Source: Annona cherimola (Eukaryota > Streptophyta > Magnoliopsida > Magnoliales > Annonaceae). From it: DNA of 64,000 bases. How positions within the stretch are numbered: the stretch's first letter is position 1; every line of letters begins with the position of its first letter. Positions 1 to 13,566 of this stretch are shown one piece after another. The position numbers were made by a program, and so were the translations under genes. The notes beneath the pieces are model-generated. The model was not told where the DNA came from and searched no databases. It was given only the letters and a program-made list of their open reading frames with translations. The DNA lies in NCBI GenBank assembly GCA_030490835.1, contig CM059971.1, positions 38,426,012 through 38,490,011 of the forward strand. The letters run 5' to 3'.

Positions 1-2260
1 TATTTTAAGGAGAGTCTAATTTATGCAATATGGATTGTTGATCATGGTTATATTAGTAAATGTAAGAAAGAAAATAAAATTAAAGGTTTGCTTGGATATA
101 TCATGTAAAAAGGCGACATATTTTTCTCTTCAAAGTATAATCTCTTGGTTCCCAATAACATAATGTTTCTTCTAACTATATGTTTTTAATCATTATTCTT
201 CATCCTTTCATGTAGCAAGCTCATATACTTTATCTTTATTCACTAACTGAAATTATCTCAAATTTTCTGGTTCGGAGCAATAGTCACATAAAAAAAAAAA
301 ATTCTCAATTTTGCTAATATGACCTTGTTACTTTTTCATTTTCCTTTTAAGTCTCAAGGATGTAAAAAATATAGGAATGCGTTTCATTTATAATAATATA
401 AATATCCTAAAAGCATGCTTTGAAAGTAGTAAATGATGCTAAATGAAAAGCTTTGGATAATCTTTTAAATTAGATTAGATACTAGGGGTAGTGAAATAGT
501 GATATTGGGCTTCTTTGGACTTATTTTGTGGAGCTTATAGCTTGTTTGCTTGAAATAGGGGCTTGCTTATTACCGCACGACTGTGCATTAAGCCAAAAAA
601 ATCCATTCAGAGCTTATCCATATTATGCATTTTATTACTTCTTAATGCAAAAATTTGAGCAGAAGGTATAAGTCAAGCCAAACATTCCTAAGAAGCACAA
701 AATTTCGGTGCTTTTTCACTTACAAATATTTGGGCCAAACAGACCCTAAGACTATATTTGGCTTTACTTTTTTGCTGTAAAGTTTTAATGCGTGGCTTGT
801 TTGAAAGAAGCCAAGCCAGGAATTTTGGCTTCTTACAAAAGCTATGGTTTCTGCTTTTATACGTAAAAAATGCCTTTAATTGGGATTTTTAAAAACCAAA
901 CCAAACATTATTTTATGCCTTTCGAGATAAATAAGCATGTAATGATACGTGCAATGTGCAGCCAAATAGGCCCTAAGCATCATTAAAAAAAAAGAAGAAG
1001 CTATGTTTCAGGTTACAAAAGAAACTTCTATGCCTATTTTGATAGGTACATCAATGGCATGGCATGAGGTTTCTTTGGCTGGTTGGGTTTTTAATCTTCC
1101 TAAATTATCCACACAAATATTGGATAATTAACATAATATCCGGACTTACATAATTTTTGAAGGCATGCCTAGGCTCGCACCTAGTCTTAGGGTGTGCTTA
1201 TGTACATAGGAGGCACTCAAGGCTCGCCCCTTTGATAGGGCCCACCAAGGGATGCGCCTGTGGGTCAAGCCTAAGGTGTGCTTGGGGATTTTATTAAAAA
1301 TCCCGTTTCAAAAACCTAAAAACAAAAAATATTTTTAGAATGTTGAACCTTGAATCTCCTTTGCATTAGGACTCTAATGATACTTTTGAATCATATTATT
1401 TTGTTGCATTGGAATTTGTGATTATTATATGGTAGGTTTGAATTTTCTTTAAACTTTTGATAATTGTAATTTAGCATACATTTGCCTTTTGAAAGGTAAT
1501 CCTATTTTTTACTCAATAGTTTTAGGTACTACAAATTTTTTGAGAAATTTATATGAGGTGCTCCTTGCTTTAATCGAGCTCGCACCTTGAGAGCGTGGAT
1601 TTCGCTGAGGCCACATGACCCCCTTGCATCTTACTACCTTGAGCCTCTAAAAAATATACTTACAAACGAATGCAAAATCCAAACCTGTTGAATACACTAA
1701 ACCTGTTGAATACACAATGTAAAACCCATATGTGTCTCAGCAATCTTGATCTTTGAAATTGTGGTGGTATGCTCCATTGTTAACAATAAAATCGTCAAAT
1801 TCAACTAGAAAATCCAATAATTATGTATTTTTAATGCCTCTATCCATGTACTTGGCTCTCATGAATTGGATGGTCCAAATCGACTTGCATGAATGACACC
1901 CGTGATGCTAAAAAAAGATTCAATAACTTGCCACTGGATAGTCGGGTATTTTGTTTCCTACATTAGAATACAATTATTGATTGAGATGATTTTAAGGAAA
2001 AAAAGGAATACATGGCATGCATTCGTGTGGTTTGTGCATATTTTTCAAGTTAAGCATAAGAACTGGGATAAATTCAGACTTTGGTCTATTATTGTAACAT
2101 AAGACCTTGAGTTGCATTAAATGTAGCTTAGCATTTCGAAGCTATTTCCTTTACCTTGATCAAGAGCTCTTTGCTTTTTTGACTTTAATTGCTTGACAAC
2201 CATTGATTAATGAACCCCAGCCAAGTGAAAATGAGTCCATTGTTTGGAGAGAGATAATCA
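1..2260. other. AT-rich DNA, no gene seen
   Basis: This is probably intron or 5' flank of the CBS-domain gene downstream. No reading frame here resembles a known protein. The stretch about 740-980 has two direct occurrences of a motif like CCAAAnAGnCCCTAAG, which resembles the ends of small MITEs, but I could not define an element. A GC-richer patch around 1160-1280 is unexplained. I looked for the missing first exon of the CBS gene here and did not find it. Confidence 0.5.
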
Positions 2261-3188
2261 TTATCATCATCATAAGCCATTTACCACAAAGTGAGGTCAA
2301 CTACATGGATTTTCTTGTGCCGTTTTCGACGATTCAAAACTAAATTTTTAGTAATCCTTAGCATTTTTATATCTTGTTTAATTACTTTCATCCATGTTCT
2401 TTTAGGTTTTCCTCTTCTTATCTTACTACTTTTTACTTGGATAGACTTTGCCCTCCTAACTGGTGTCATTTCAGGCCTTCATTTAACAAGACCAAACCAT
2501 TTTAATCTATTTTTCCTTATTTTATCACTTATTGGCCTCACATTGAAATTTTCTCAGATTACTTCATTTCTAATTTTCTCTTCTTATTTTATCACTCATC
2601 TACCTTAACATTCTCATTTTTGCTATGTTCATTCTATGTTTATATTGTTCTTTAACTGCCTAATATTCTACCTCACAAAGCATAACTAGTCTAATCACGG
2701 TCGTATAAAATTTTCCTTTTAATTTAATTGGGACTAAATGACCACATAAAATTCCTGGCGCACTTTGCTTTTTCTTCAATCCTGCTTGAATTCTATGTAT
2801 TATATCTTTCTCAATTTCCTCATTCTCTTACCGGAATTGATTAATTCTTGTTAATATTTTATATGAGATCTTAATTAGTTCATCATCTAGGTGCTCGCTA
2901 TTATTAAAATTGCATTTCATATATCTAGTTTTTGTGCCACTAATTCTAAAATTGTTAGATTCCAAGGCATGTTTCCACTTATTCAATTTTAAATTTACTA
3001 GTCTAGTTTTATCTGCTGTCATCTACAAATAACATTCACAAAGGTACTTCTTCTTATAGATGTTTAGTAATTTCATCTATTACTAGTGAAAAAGGTAAGG
3101 ACTCAAAGCTAAGCTTTAATGTAAATTTATTTGAAAGGGAAAAATATTAGTATTTTCACTAATGGTCCTCACATTTATTAGAGTCCGC

Positions 3189-3430
3189 TTATACATATAT
3201 ATCTCTAATAACATCAATGTATCCGTTATCAATTCTTTTATTTTTCATCACTTGCCATATTAACTTTCTTAGAACTCGATGATATGTTTTTTCTAAATTA
3301 ATAAAAATCATGTGTAAGTTTTCTTTTTCTCTATACTTCTCAAATAATTGTCTAAGCAAGAAAATGACTTCGGTGGTTGATCTTCCTGACATAAAACCAA
3401 ACTGATTTTTAGAGACTTTTGTTGCTTATC
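3189..3430 (-). pseudogene. LINE reverse transcriptase fragment
   Basis: The minus strand reads GRSTTEVIFLLRQLFEKYR followed by IFINLEKTYHRVLR. This corresponds to the conserved RT block with the first catalytic aspartate region (normally F-D-E-K-A-Y-D-x-V). Here the aspartates are replaced (FINLEKTYH), so the domain is dead even apart from the stops. A further RT piece (3022-2828) matches the region just after the FADD box. Confidence 0.7.
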
Positions 3431-4416
3431 TTAGTCTATGTTCAATTACTCTTTCCCATAACTTCATATTATGACTCATTAGTTTTATTTCACAATAATT
3501 CGCACAATTTTGAATATCTTCCTTATTTTTATAAATTGGGATTATAGTATTTTTTTCTTTATTCACTTGGTATTAATTTTGTTTTTATAATCTTATTAAA
3601 TAAATCTATTAACCATATTATACATACATCTTCTATGTACTTCCAAGCCTTAATTGGTATATTATTTGGACCTAAGGCTTTTCCTGTTCTCATTTACTTC
3701 AAATGTTCGAATTTTGGGAGATAATAGACTATAGAAATAAGTTTTCCATTTTCTTTAATTTTTATAATCTTTACCTAAAACTCTTTGGTTCTCACTTTTA
3801 ATGCATCTAACATGTGCTAAATCTTTGCCTTTATTTTCTTTTAATTTCGTTAGCTTAAATATATTATTGTCTCCTTGTCTAGTTCTTAATCCACCATAAA
3901 AGTTGTTATAAGCTGTGTTTAGTATTGTTAATAATCTTTTTAGTAGCTTTTTTGATAGTTTGTATTATTGTATATTTATATCATTTTTGTTAGTATGCTA
4001 TTTTTTAAACTTTTCTTGTTTACCATTTATAGTTTTTTGAACATTCTGGTTTCACCACCAAGTTTTCCTATGTAAGGGCATACCATTTTTATATATACAA
4101 TACTTGGCCCAACTTTTTTTATTTATTTATTTATGTTTGTTGTCATTTTATTACACATTGATTCTACTTCATCTTTTTATATGTTCCATTTTCCTTCTTC
4201 TATCATTCTTTTATTAAAAAGTTTCATGTTATTAACACTTTAAATTCCATCATTTAATTTTTGAAATTATATTATCTTTAGTTTTTGTTATTAACTCTTT
4301 TTGTATATATATATCCATTACTACTAATCTATGTTACATAGTTAAACTCTCACTTAAGATAACCTTATAATTACTACAAAGAAATTTATCAAATTTTCTT
4401 ATGAAAAAGAAATCTA

Positions 4417-4677
4417 CTAGGTTAGAATTGGTTCACTCTTGAAAGTTATCAAGTGTTCGTCTCTTTTTTGAAATAAGATATTTGATATAACCAAATCATA
4501 TGTTACAATAAAATCTAAAATGACATTCCTCATTTCATTCCTTATTCCAAAGTCGAAACTTCCATCGATTCTCCCTTGTCCTACATTCCGTCGTCCTACA
4601 TTTTTATTTAAATCTCCTCTTATCACAATTTTTCCGTGGTTAGGTATCCTTTGCATTATGTTATTTAAGTCATCCAA
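4417..4677 (-). pseudogene. LINE endonuclease fragment
   Basis: An 86-residue open stretch resembles the middle of an apurinic-type LINE endonuclease. It contains the motif IRGDLNKNVGR, matching the GDFN-type core of the family, then a glycine-rich segment with FGIRNE and the downstream LDF...DLVISN block. It lies upstream (in minus-strand order) of the RT fragments of the same element. Stops on both sides mean no full endonuclease can be made. Confidence 0.65.
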
Positions 4678-5394
4678 AAATTATTTTTTGATTCATCATC
4701 TGATTCTACCTATGGTGCATAAGCATTAATCACATTTATGACCTCTACACCTAGCACAAGTTTGTTTTGAATAATTCTATAGTTTACTCTATTAACATCT
4801 ATAACTTTATTTATGAATTTATTTTCCATTATTATCCCTACGTTATTTTTATTTCTATCTTTCTTGTATATCATAATTTGAATCTATTAACCTCTCTATC
4901 CTTCTATCCTTTCCATTTAGCCTTTTAAAGACATGCTACATTAATTCTTCTCCTTCTTATAACATCTACTACTTTCATACTTTTTTTCCTGAAAGAGTTT
5001 CAACATTCTTTGAGACAAAATGGACTTTGTGTTTTGATATTACCTTCTTCTCCAAACCATGTCCATAAAGACATGAAAACCTTTGCTTACTTCTCACCAC
5101 GACCGGACATTGTTATAACATGTTGCTTCCGGAGAGAGACCTTGGAGAGAAGAAATTTTATTTTTTAGGCTTCTTGAATCTGTGGATAGAGAAAGTTTTG
5201 CATGTTAGATCTGGGGATAGACCTTCCGGGTTATCTCAATTATTGTTTGCCATTAGGTTCAACCTATAAAGTATGGATTACTACTACATGCAGTTTGTTT
5301 GTGATGTTCAAAAGCGGGTTCCCCACTTTCTCACTTCTCCCTACACCTTTTTCACTGTGATTTAACATTTGCACTATTTAATTACCTTTTTTTT

Positions 5395-5855
5395 ATTATT
5401 GGGTCGCACCTAAGTGCACCCGGTTGCATGTATTTTTTTAAACTTTTTTTTTGGAACTTTTTTTTTTATAAAAGTGTTAATCTAAGTGTATTTAACATAT
5501 GCATCAATTTGTACCATTTTTAGAGATTTTTAGATATTTGTTTTTTATTTTTAAAAACCAATGTCATTTTTAGTAATTTTTTAAATTACTAAAAATGACA
5601 TTGGTTTTTAAAAATAAAAAACAAATATTTAAAATCTTCAAAAATGTTTGTAGTAATTTAAAAAATTACTAAAAATGCCACTGATTTTAAAAATAAAAAA
5701 ATATTTAAAATATTCAAAAATGGTAAAAATTGATGCACATGTTAAATATAATTAGATTAACAATTGTGTAAAAAGTTTTCAAATTTTTTTTTAAAACATG
5801 GGTATTTGCACCAGGTTGCACCGAAGCTAAGTGCACTCGGGTGCATAGAATCAAA
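5395..5855. mobile_element. AT-rich foldback MITE (family F, copy 1)
   Basis: The core about 5475-5765 is a long imperfect palindrome. The stretch GTTAATCTAAGTGTATTTAA and its followers recur in reverse complement towards 5765, folding around a centre near 5585. The outer parts carry GTGCAC-rich ends (AAGTGCACCCGG near 5412; AAGTGCACTCGG near 5830). The same core recurs at 25735-25950 and inside the element at 35112-35516. No protein is encoded. Exact ends and target duplication are not clear. Confidence 0.55.
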
Positions 5856-6055
5856 ACCGCATATTATTAATCTGATATTCCAATCATTTTCTTAAACAAT
5901 TAACTTTTTTATTTTCACTTTACTTCTTTCACATCACTTCACTTTCATACTTCTCAAATTGTTTCTCATCCCTACTTACCCCATTCCCACTTTTATCCAT
6001 TCCCAAATACAGAGTTAACTTGATGCATCTATCCATTTTTTGAAACTTTGACTAG

Positions 6056-6224
6056 GATATTAAGCGGAGAACGGACAGTCAAGCGGCTGCGATTGTCAAA
6101 GGCCCTGACGATTCCCGATAATACAACTATCTATGAGGCTTGTAGGCGGATGGCTGCTCGCAGGGTTGATGCTGTATTGCTTACTGACTCAAATGCTTTA
6201 CTTTGTGGAATTCTCACTGATAAG
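6056..6224 (+). CDS. CBSCBSPB: CBSCBSPB exon A (first exon in window), CBS1
   Basis: The exon follows an acceptor at GACTAG and ends at GATAAG before GTTGGT. It starts with the third base of a split codon, so at least one exon lies upstream. It encodes the conserved TVKRLRLSKALTIP entry to CBS1 and ends with ILTDK. Confidence 0.88.
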
Positions 6225-9200
6225 GTTGGTATAATTTGTTGTTCTGCTATCCCTAATACATACGTTGTGCTTGTAGCACCTGAGTTTTGTTTGTTATTCT
6301 ATTTTTTCTGCTGAAGGACATTGCTACCAGAGTAGTTGGTCGTGAACTAAACCTTGAGGATACCCCCGTCTCAAAAGTCATGACAAGGAACCCAGTTTTT
6401 GTTCTTTCAGATACACTGGCTGTTGAAGCATTGCAAAAGATGGTACAAGGTCTGCAAAATCTTTTTGGGGAAATGATGAAAAGCAAACATTTGTACATTA
6501 CGAATTTTGGTTTTTACCATACAAATGTTTGTTTCAAGTATTTTTTTTTTTTTTAAGATCAATGTTGTTTATAATATTCATGCACATATATTTACTGATG
6601 ATGCCAAAAATCAAATATTTTGAAAACTTTTACATACTGTATATTAATTTTAAGATGTTAACGGTTTCATATTCATCCTCAAATGATGTTAAATATTTAA
6701 AAAATGTAAGCTTCCAATTCAAAGTGATTTCTGACATTATAAATATATGCATATTAATTTATATTTTTAAATTGTGTATATGTGAGAAAAACTTTAAAAC
6801 ATATAATAAGCTGTCAATTTTGCAAACTCTTTCATATAAATGTTTCTTTTAAATCATTCTCATCTTCGCGAGGCATAATTTAGCTGCAAACAACCTGATA
6901 GCATAACAGCCTAAATATTATTTTGACAGGAAAATTCAGGCATTTGCCTGTTGTGGAGAATGGTGAGGTCATTGCTTTGCTTGACATAGCAAAGTGCTTG
7001 TATGATGCTATTGCACGGATGGAAAGAGCTGCCGAAAAGGGCAAAGCAATTGCAGCCGCTGTTGAAGGTGTTGAAAAACATTGGGGGACTTCTATTTCTG
7101 GTTTGTGTGATTTTTCACCTTAACTGAAGTTTTGCCTATGCCAGCTACTTCTAACTCAAACTGTTCAGTATCTATAAGATCTGCATGTCTTTGCATCCGT
7201 AGTGTAGTAAAAACTTTTTCAAATTCAAGAACTTGTTAACATCAGCCCGCCTGTTTATAGGTTGTGAGTTCATTGATCTTCACACCACTTATTTGATGGA
7301 GGACACAATTAGACTGATGCATGCTATATGCTCTCTTATTTTTAGAGATGTTTTATTTGAAATGTTGGATATTTATAATTTAAATTATCAATTGATCAAA
7401 ATATGGATCAACTTGATGGATGGTTCATATTATTGTTTTTATCATCAGTTAGGGATTTTATTTATGTCAGATATCTTAGAGGTTTTCCCTGTATAGCTAT
7501 TTTCTATAGGTAATTACTAGGCATTATGGTGGTTTGAATTTTTATTAATTAATTAGTTATCATATAAAAGATGAAGTACCTGGGTGCACGTTATTTGCAG
7601 GTGACATTGTTCTAATAGATGAAACTAGAGAAAGACTAAATTTGAAATTGAATAGCTATGTAGATGCCTTAGAATCTAATTGTTTTAGAATTAGTAGCAC
7701 AAAAACTGAATATACGAAATTTAATTTTAATAATAGTGAGAACCTGGATAAGAAACCAATTAAGATTTCAGATTGAGTAGTAACTAGAGCTAATCACTTC
7801 CGGTATTTAGGATCAATAGTTAAAGAGAATAGGGAAGTTGAGAAATATATAATACATAAAATTCAAACTGGATGTAAGAAATGGTGAAGTGCGTAAGGAA
7901 TTTTATGCGATCGCTGAGTCCCAATTAATGGTGTGTTTGGGAAGTGATAAAACTTTTGATGAAAAGTTTTTGAATTGAGAGAAAATGATATAATATGAAA
8001 GGGGTAATGATGAGGAGTAAAGAGAATGAAGTTAAAACAGATAGTTTGTTGTATAGGTAGTTGCATAAAAATGATTGAACAGTAGAGTAGTTGTATAATA
8101 AAATATGAAGAAATGATTAAAAAATACGGTAGTTGTTGAGAATGAAAGTTTTAGTTGGAAAAGTTTTATACTTACCCAAACATACCTTAAATTAAAAAGA
8201 AAATTTTATAAGACTATTATTAGACTCCTATGCTTTATGGGATAGAATGTTGGGCAGTTAAAGAGTATATATGCATAGAATGAACATGGCGAAAATGAGA
8301 ATGTTAAGGTGGATGAGCAGTAAAATAAGAAAAAAGAAAATTAGAAATGAAATAATACGAGAAAATCTAACAGTGCGGCCAATAGTTGATAAAATAAGGG
8401 AAAACAAATTAAAATGGTTTGGTCATGTTAAATGGAGACCTAAAATGTCACAAGTTAAAAGAGTAGAGTTTATCCAAACAGAAAGCAGTAGGAGAATGAG
8501 AGAAAGATTAAAAAACAAAAAAACATGGATGAAAGTAATTAAACAAGATTTGAAAATATTATAGATTATTGAAAATTTAGTCTCAAATCGTCAAGTATGG
8601 CGTAATAGAATCCATGTAGCCGACCCCACCTAGGTGGAAAATGACTTATGATGATGATGAATTAATTATCAAATATGCATTCTTTGTTTCTCTTCTATGC
8701 ATGATTAGAAAAAAACTCTATTCATGTACTCTAATATATATTTTTTCTATTTCTTTTCCGTCACAAAGAGGGTCTATCTTTCTTCCAAAATTTTGTTCCT
8801 TTTTATTCCATATCAACAATTTTGTTCTATGTTAGTTGGGTTAGGATCAGTGTTCTAAATATCATATTTATCAGAGATAATTTCATTTTTCATTAGGGAC
8901 TTTATCAGTAAAATAAAAAAACTAAAAAAAAAGAAAAATAAAAAATTTCATTGAAACTGATAGACCTGTCTATCCATATTATCATATCTACCTGTGTTTT
9001 TTTTGTTTGGGCCTTCCTTTGGTTCTCCCATAGGCTTCTATCTGAATAAACTTCTCTTTAAGTATCAAGTGATGAAATTATAGATCAACTCTATGGATAA
9101 TTTAGATTATTATTTTATGTACGTTTTTGTATTTATACATCTGTGTTAAGGATTTTTAGTGTATATATTTCTGTAAACAGGGTAGTGTGCTTTAGTTGAA

Positions 9201-12200
9201 TCAAAGCTCTTTATTATCTCTCTCGTACGTGGCTAATTCTTCTCTATTCTACTTGTCTAATTGTATTTTTCTACCATTTTCCTTTTTCCCTATTAGAGCA
9301 TAATCCTTCTATTTTATTTTTTCTATTCTCTCCTTCTCTTCACATGTTTCTCTGGAGTTCTTCCCTTCTTTTTTTCTAGTCCCCAATTTCTTCTATGTAT
9401 TTTTACCTCATTCTTTTTTTTTTTTTTTTTTTTTGGGTTTACCTCATTCTTAAGTTCCTGTTTTTACTTCACAAACAAATTTTTCCTATATCAACTTATT
9501 GTAGATCATTTTGTTCTTGCATTATTATGTGAAAAAGAGAGGTGTAGGGGAATCTATTGTTTGATGGTGACATGATATCAAAATTATTTGAGTACATTTT
9601 TGTGGTGGATGGCACATTTGAATAGTTGTTGTTGTCTATGCATGGCCAAAGTATGGTTATCAAGTCCTGGATGGTTTATGAGATTCAATTTAAAAGCGCA
9701 CAAGAGGGTGTGTTTTGGAATTGGGCTACATAGGGTTCATGTGCTGCTTGCTTGGCTTCTTTCCAGGTCCCAATACGTTCATTGAAGCTCTTCGGGACCA
9801 AATGTTTAGGCCCTCTTTATCCACCATAATCTCAGAGAATTCAAAGTATGTATATCCTTATGTGTTAAATTAATTCGTTTATTATATATTTTTTGCATGG
9901 ATTACTTCTAGAGAAGGCTATGACTTGATATCAACTGATATAATACATATTTCAGGGTGGTAACTGTCTCTCCGACAGACTCTGTCTTAACTGCAACAAA
10001 GAAGATGCTTGATCTTAAGCTTAGTGCAGCAATTGTAACAGTTGGAAACAAGCCACGGGGGATATTAACGTGAGCACATTTGTATTTTCCATATCCTAGA
10101 TTTAGCCATTGTATTGTCTTGTAAACAAGGGAAAAAATCTTTTAATTGCTCCAATCAATTACAAGTCATTTAGTAGTTGACTGCTTTATGAAGTTATTCT
10201 CTTCTAATATTGACAAATGCCAAATATCTTGGTCATCATTTGGGTGATAATTTGTTGAAAAGTTTGCTTGTACCATGAATAATTTTAAGCCTTTTATTTT
10301 TCTCTAGGATGTATAGCCTTAATGAATATCGATGACATTTGTGTTTACATTTAGCAGTTAGTTATGCTTAGTGTATTTCTTGTTTCTTTATTTGACAGTT
10401 CAAAAGACATTTTGATGCGTGTGATAGCTCAAAATCTGTCTTCATATTCTACTCCTGTGGAAAAGGTATTCAGCTTCACTCAATTTGTCATCATATCCGT
10501 TTGGCACTTTAGGAGTACCGCCTACTGTGTTTGCTTTTTAAGGAATACTATGATAGAATATTTTCTTGCAATTTTGCTTTGACATTTCTTTCTTATGTCT
10601 TGCAATCAATTCTAGGGTTTTAATTCTGTGGTTGCGTGTTAACATCATTTGCAAAATCTCTGAGATTGTTGTGTGTATTCTAGTCTAGCTGAAATATACC
10701 CACAATTTTTACTGTGTAAAAGCAACAATCGAAATGGTGGTGGAAATGAACATATTCTAGTCTATCAGCCGAGACTTCCAGTTGGAACTGGATATTTAAA
10801 TTTGGATGAGACACTGCAAATTGGGTTGCTAGTTTCGCACCATGTTCAACTGGGATCTGCACATTCATGATTTCATTTTTCTTGGGTTTTCAATTCATCT
10901 GATCATTTAAACTGATAGTTATGCTATGATGAGGTTTTATTTTTGATAAGAACAGGTTATGACTCCAAATCCTGAATCTGCAACGATTGATACTCCAATT
11001 GTGGATGCTCTTCATTTAATGCATGATGGCAAATTTTTGCACCTTCCTGTTGTGAATCGAGGTATTTATGCACTCTTATATCAAGAAAATGATCATTATA
11101 TATCTCATAGGTGCTCAAATAGTCATATCCTTTCTAATGAGTTTGGATCTTTACTCCAGACGGGGACATTGCTGCTGTTCTTGATGTGATTCATATCACA
11201 CATGCTGCGGTAGCCACGGTAGGTTGCAATTGCAAAGTTTACAGTCCATTTACTTTGACAATGGCTTAGTTTGATATTTACTGTTCATTATGAGACAATG
11301 AGTGATTTGAATGTAATTATATATATGGTGCTAGTTTGATTCTTTAGCGTGCTGTCATGTACTGTATAATCAGCTTCTTTGATTTGCAGCTTAAGTTTGG
11401 ACAGGTTAGGATAGTTTAGTGTCTGCCAAATTGGTCTTTCCAAAAATGCTGGGCAATAGGAAGGATTGTGCCCAAGTTAAAACTGAAGTTACAGGCCACT
11501 GGTACCTTGATATGCCAAATAACTCCTAAATCATCTCCTTGCTGCAAAAACTTGACAGGCCAAGTTACTTCTAAATTATTTCATGCTGCAAGAACTAAGG
11601 AAAGAGTTCAGCAAAGCAATAAATAATCGAGTATCATGTTAGAAGCCTATGACATTTTCTCTCCTAGGTTTCATAGAAGACTTTTTACTCTTGGTAGTGT
11701 TAATACTAATCAGAAAGAGGTAACAAAATCTCTCCTTGCATTTTATACTCATTGTAAGATAGTGAGAGTAAGATAGTTTGCAACTGTGATGGGTTGGGTT
11801 TATGGTCTTCCAGCTCTTGAATTGCCAGTCATGATGAGGATGGAAACCATCAACAGCTCAAAAAACTTCTTGACATTATCTTTGATCTCCTTTCTCAAAG
11901 TCATGTCATCGTCATCGTTATCATCATCATAAGTCATTTCCCACCCAAGTGGGGTCAGTTGTATGGATTCTGACGTGCCATTTTTGACAATCAGTAATTA
12001 AGTTTTCAGTAATCTTTAATGTTTTCACATCTTGTTTAATCACTTCAATTCATTTTTTTTTTGTCTTCCTCTCAATATCTTATTGCCTTCTATTTGAATG
12101 AACTCAACTCTACTAACTGGTGCCATTTCAAGCTTCCATTTAACATTTCCAAACTATCTTAGTCTACTTTTCCTTATTGTATCACCTATTGTCTTCACTT

Positions 12201-13509
12201 TTAGATTATCTCGAGTTATTTCATTTTTAATTTTATCTTTTCTTGTTTTACCACTCATCCAACTTAACATTCTTATTTCTACTATACTCATTTTATGTGT
12301 ATGTTGTCCTTAAATTTCCGAATATTCTACCCCATAAAGCATAGTTGGTCTAATTGTGTTATTAAATTTTCCTTTTAATTTAATTGAAACTTGATGATTA
12401 CATAAAATTCTTGAAGTACTTCGCGATTTCTTCCAACTTGGCATCCTGCTTGGATTTTGTTTATGATATCTTTTTGGATTTTTCGTTCTCTTGAACTATT
12501 GTGTGATACCCAGACCCAAGTAGAACCCTTATATGTAAATTAGACATGTATATGTAGTTTATGTATGAGTCAATTGATTGATTAATTTTAATTTTATTGA
12601 TTAAGAAAGGTGATTAAATTAATTACCATAGTTCAAGGTGGGTCAATGTGACTAAAGTGACCTAATGAGGGTTAGGAAATGTGAATATATTGGGGATAAT
12701 TACCTCATATATTATGATTTAATTAATGAAGATTATGATGATAATTATGAATTTAAGGCGATAAATGTTAGAAAATTTATAACTTGACGCCTATAAGGCG
12801 GAATGAGATGAAATTTGAAAGAAAAGCACATGATAATGTGCTCGACCTTATGAATGGATTGGATTATGAAAATTATGATGAGATTAGGGTGATAATTATT
12901 TATTTTCATTCAAATCTAAAAGACAATTTCAAATGACTATAACTTATGCTAGAAAGGTCATTTTGGGATGAAATTTGTCATGAACGGTTAAAACGATATG
13001 GTAAATCTTATGGATGGGTTTGATTAAGTTAATTATCGTGGGAAATTGTTTAATCACAAAAGGATAAAAGTGGTTGACTTTTGTTTATGAAAAGTGACGT
13101 GCCATTAATGAACCGATAGTGACAAGTGACACGTGTCGATACGGGATTCGTTGAGCAAGATCTAAAGTCAACCAATTAAATGAGTTGACTTTTGAAAGGT
13201 ACATGGGACACATGTCATCGTAGGATTTACTTGGAATCAACTCAATTAATGCTAAAGATGATGAATTTAATTTAAGTGGACATGTGTCATTGTAGTATCC
13301 ATTTGGGATCAATGCAATTAATGAAAAATCAACCTCTTGAATTAGGCAATTAAGGGATAAGATGAGGTTGCATGAGGAGGAGACTTAAGGAGCAAGTAAC
13401 GAGGTTTCTTAAGGAGCAAGTAAAGAGGTTTCTTAGGGAGTAAGCAAGGAGGAAAACACCCTTATAAAAGGGGCAAAAGGGGGTAGCCTTGGGGACATCC
13501 TTGACATGG

Positions 13510-13566
<57 letters not shown>

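Larger units (their letters stand above)
2262..5000 (-). mobile_element. RTE-like non-LTR retrotransposon (LINE), degraded
   Basis: On the minus strand, pieces of endonuclease (4677-4417), reverse transcriptase (about 3430-3189 and 3022-2828) and a C-terminal tail (2469-2281) occur in the order expected for a LINE, with many stops and frameshifts. The 3' end runs into an ATG/GAT trinucleotide tail (seen on + as TCATCATCAT near 2262-2275). Microsatellite tails of this kind are known for RTE-clade elements, so the clade is inferred. The 5' end is not sharply defined. Two related copies lie at 7567-8662 (+) and 11905-17040 (-). Confidence 0.75.

Noticed and set aside
1..2000. First exon of the CBSCBSPB gene
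   Set aside because: I found no Ser-rich N-terminal frame with a start codon and a donor in a phase matching exon A; it may lie before the window.
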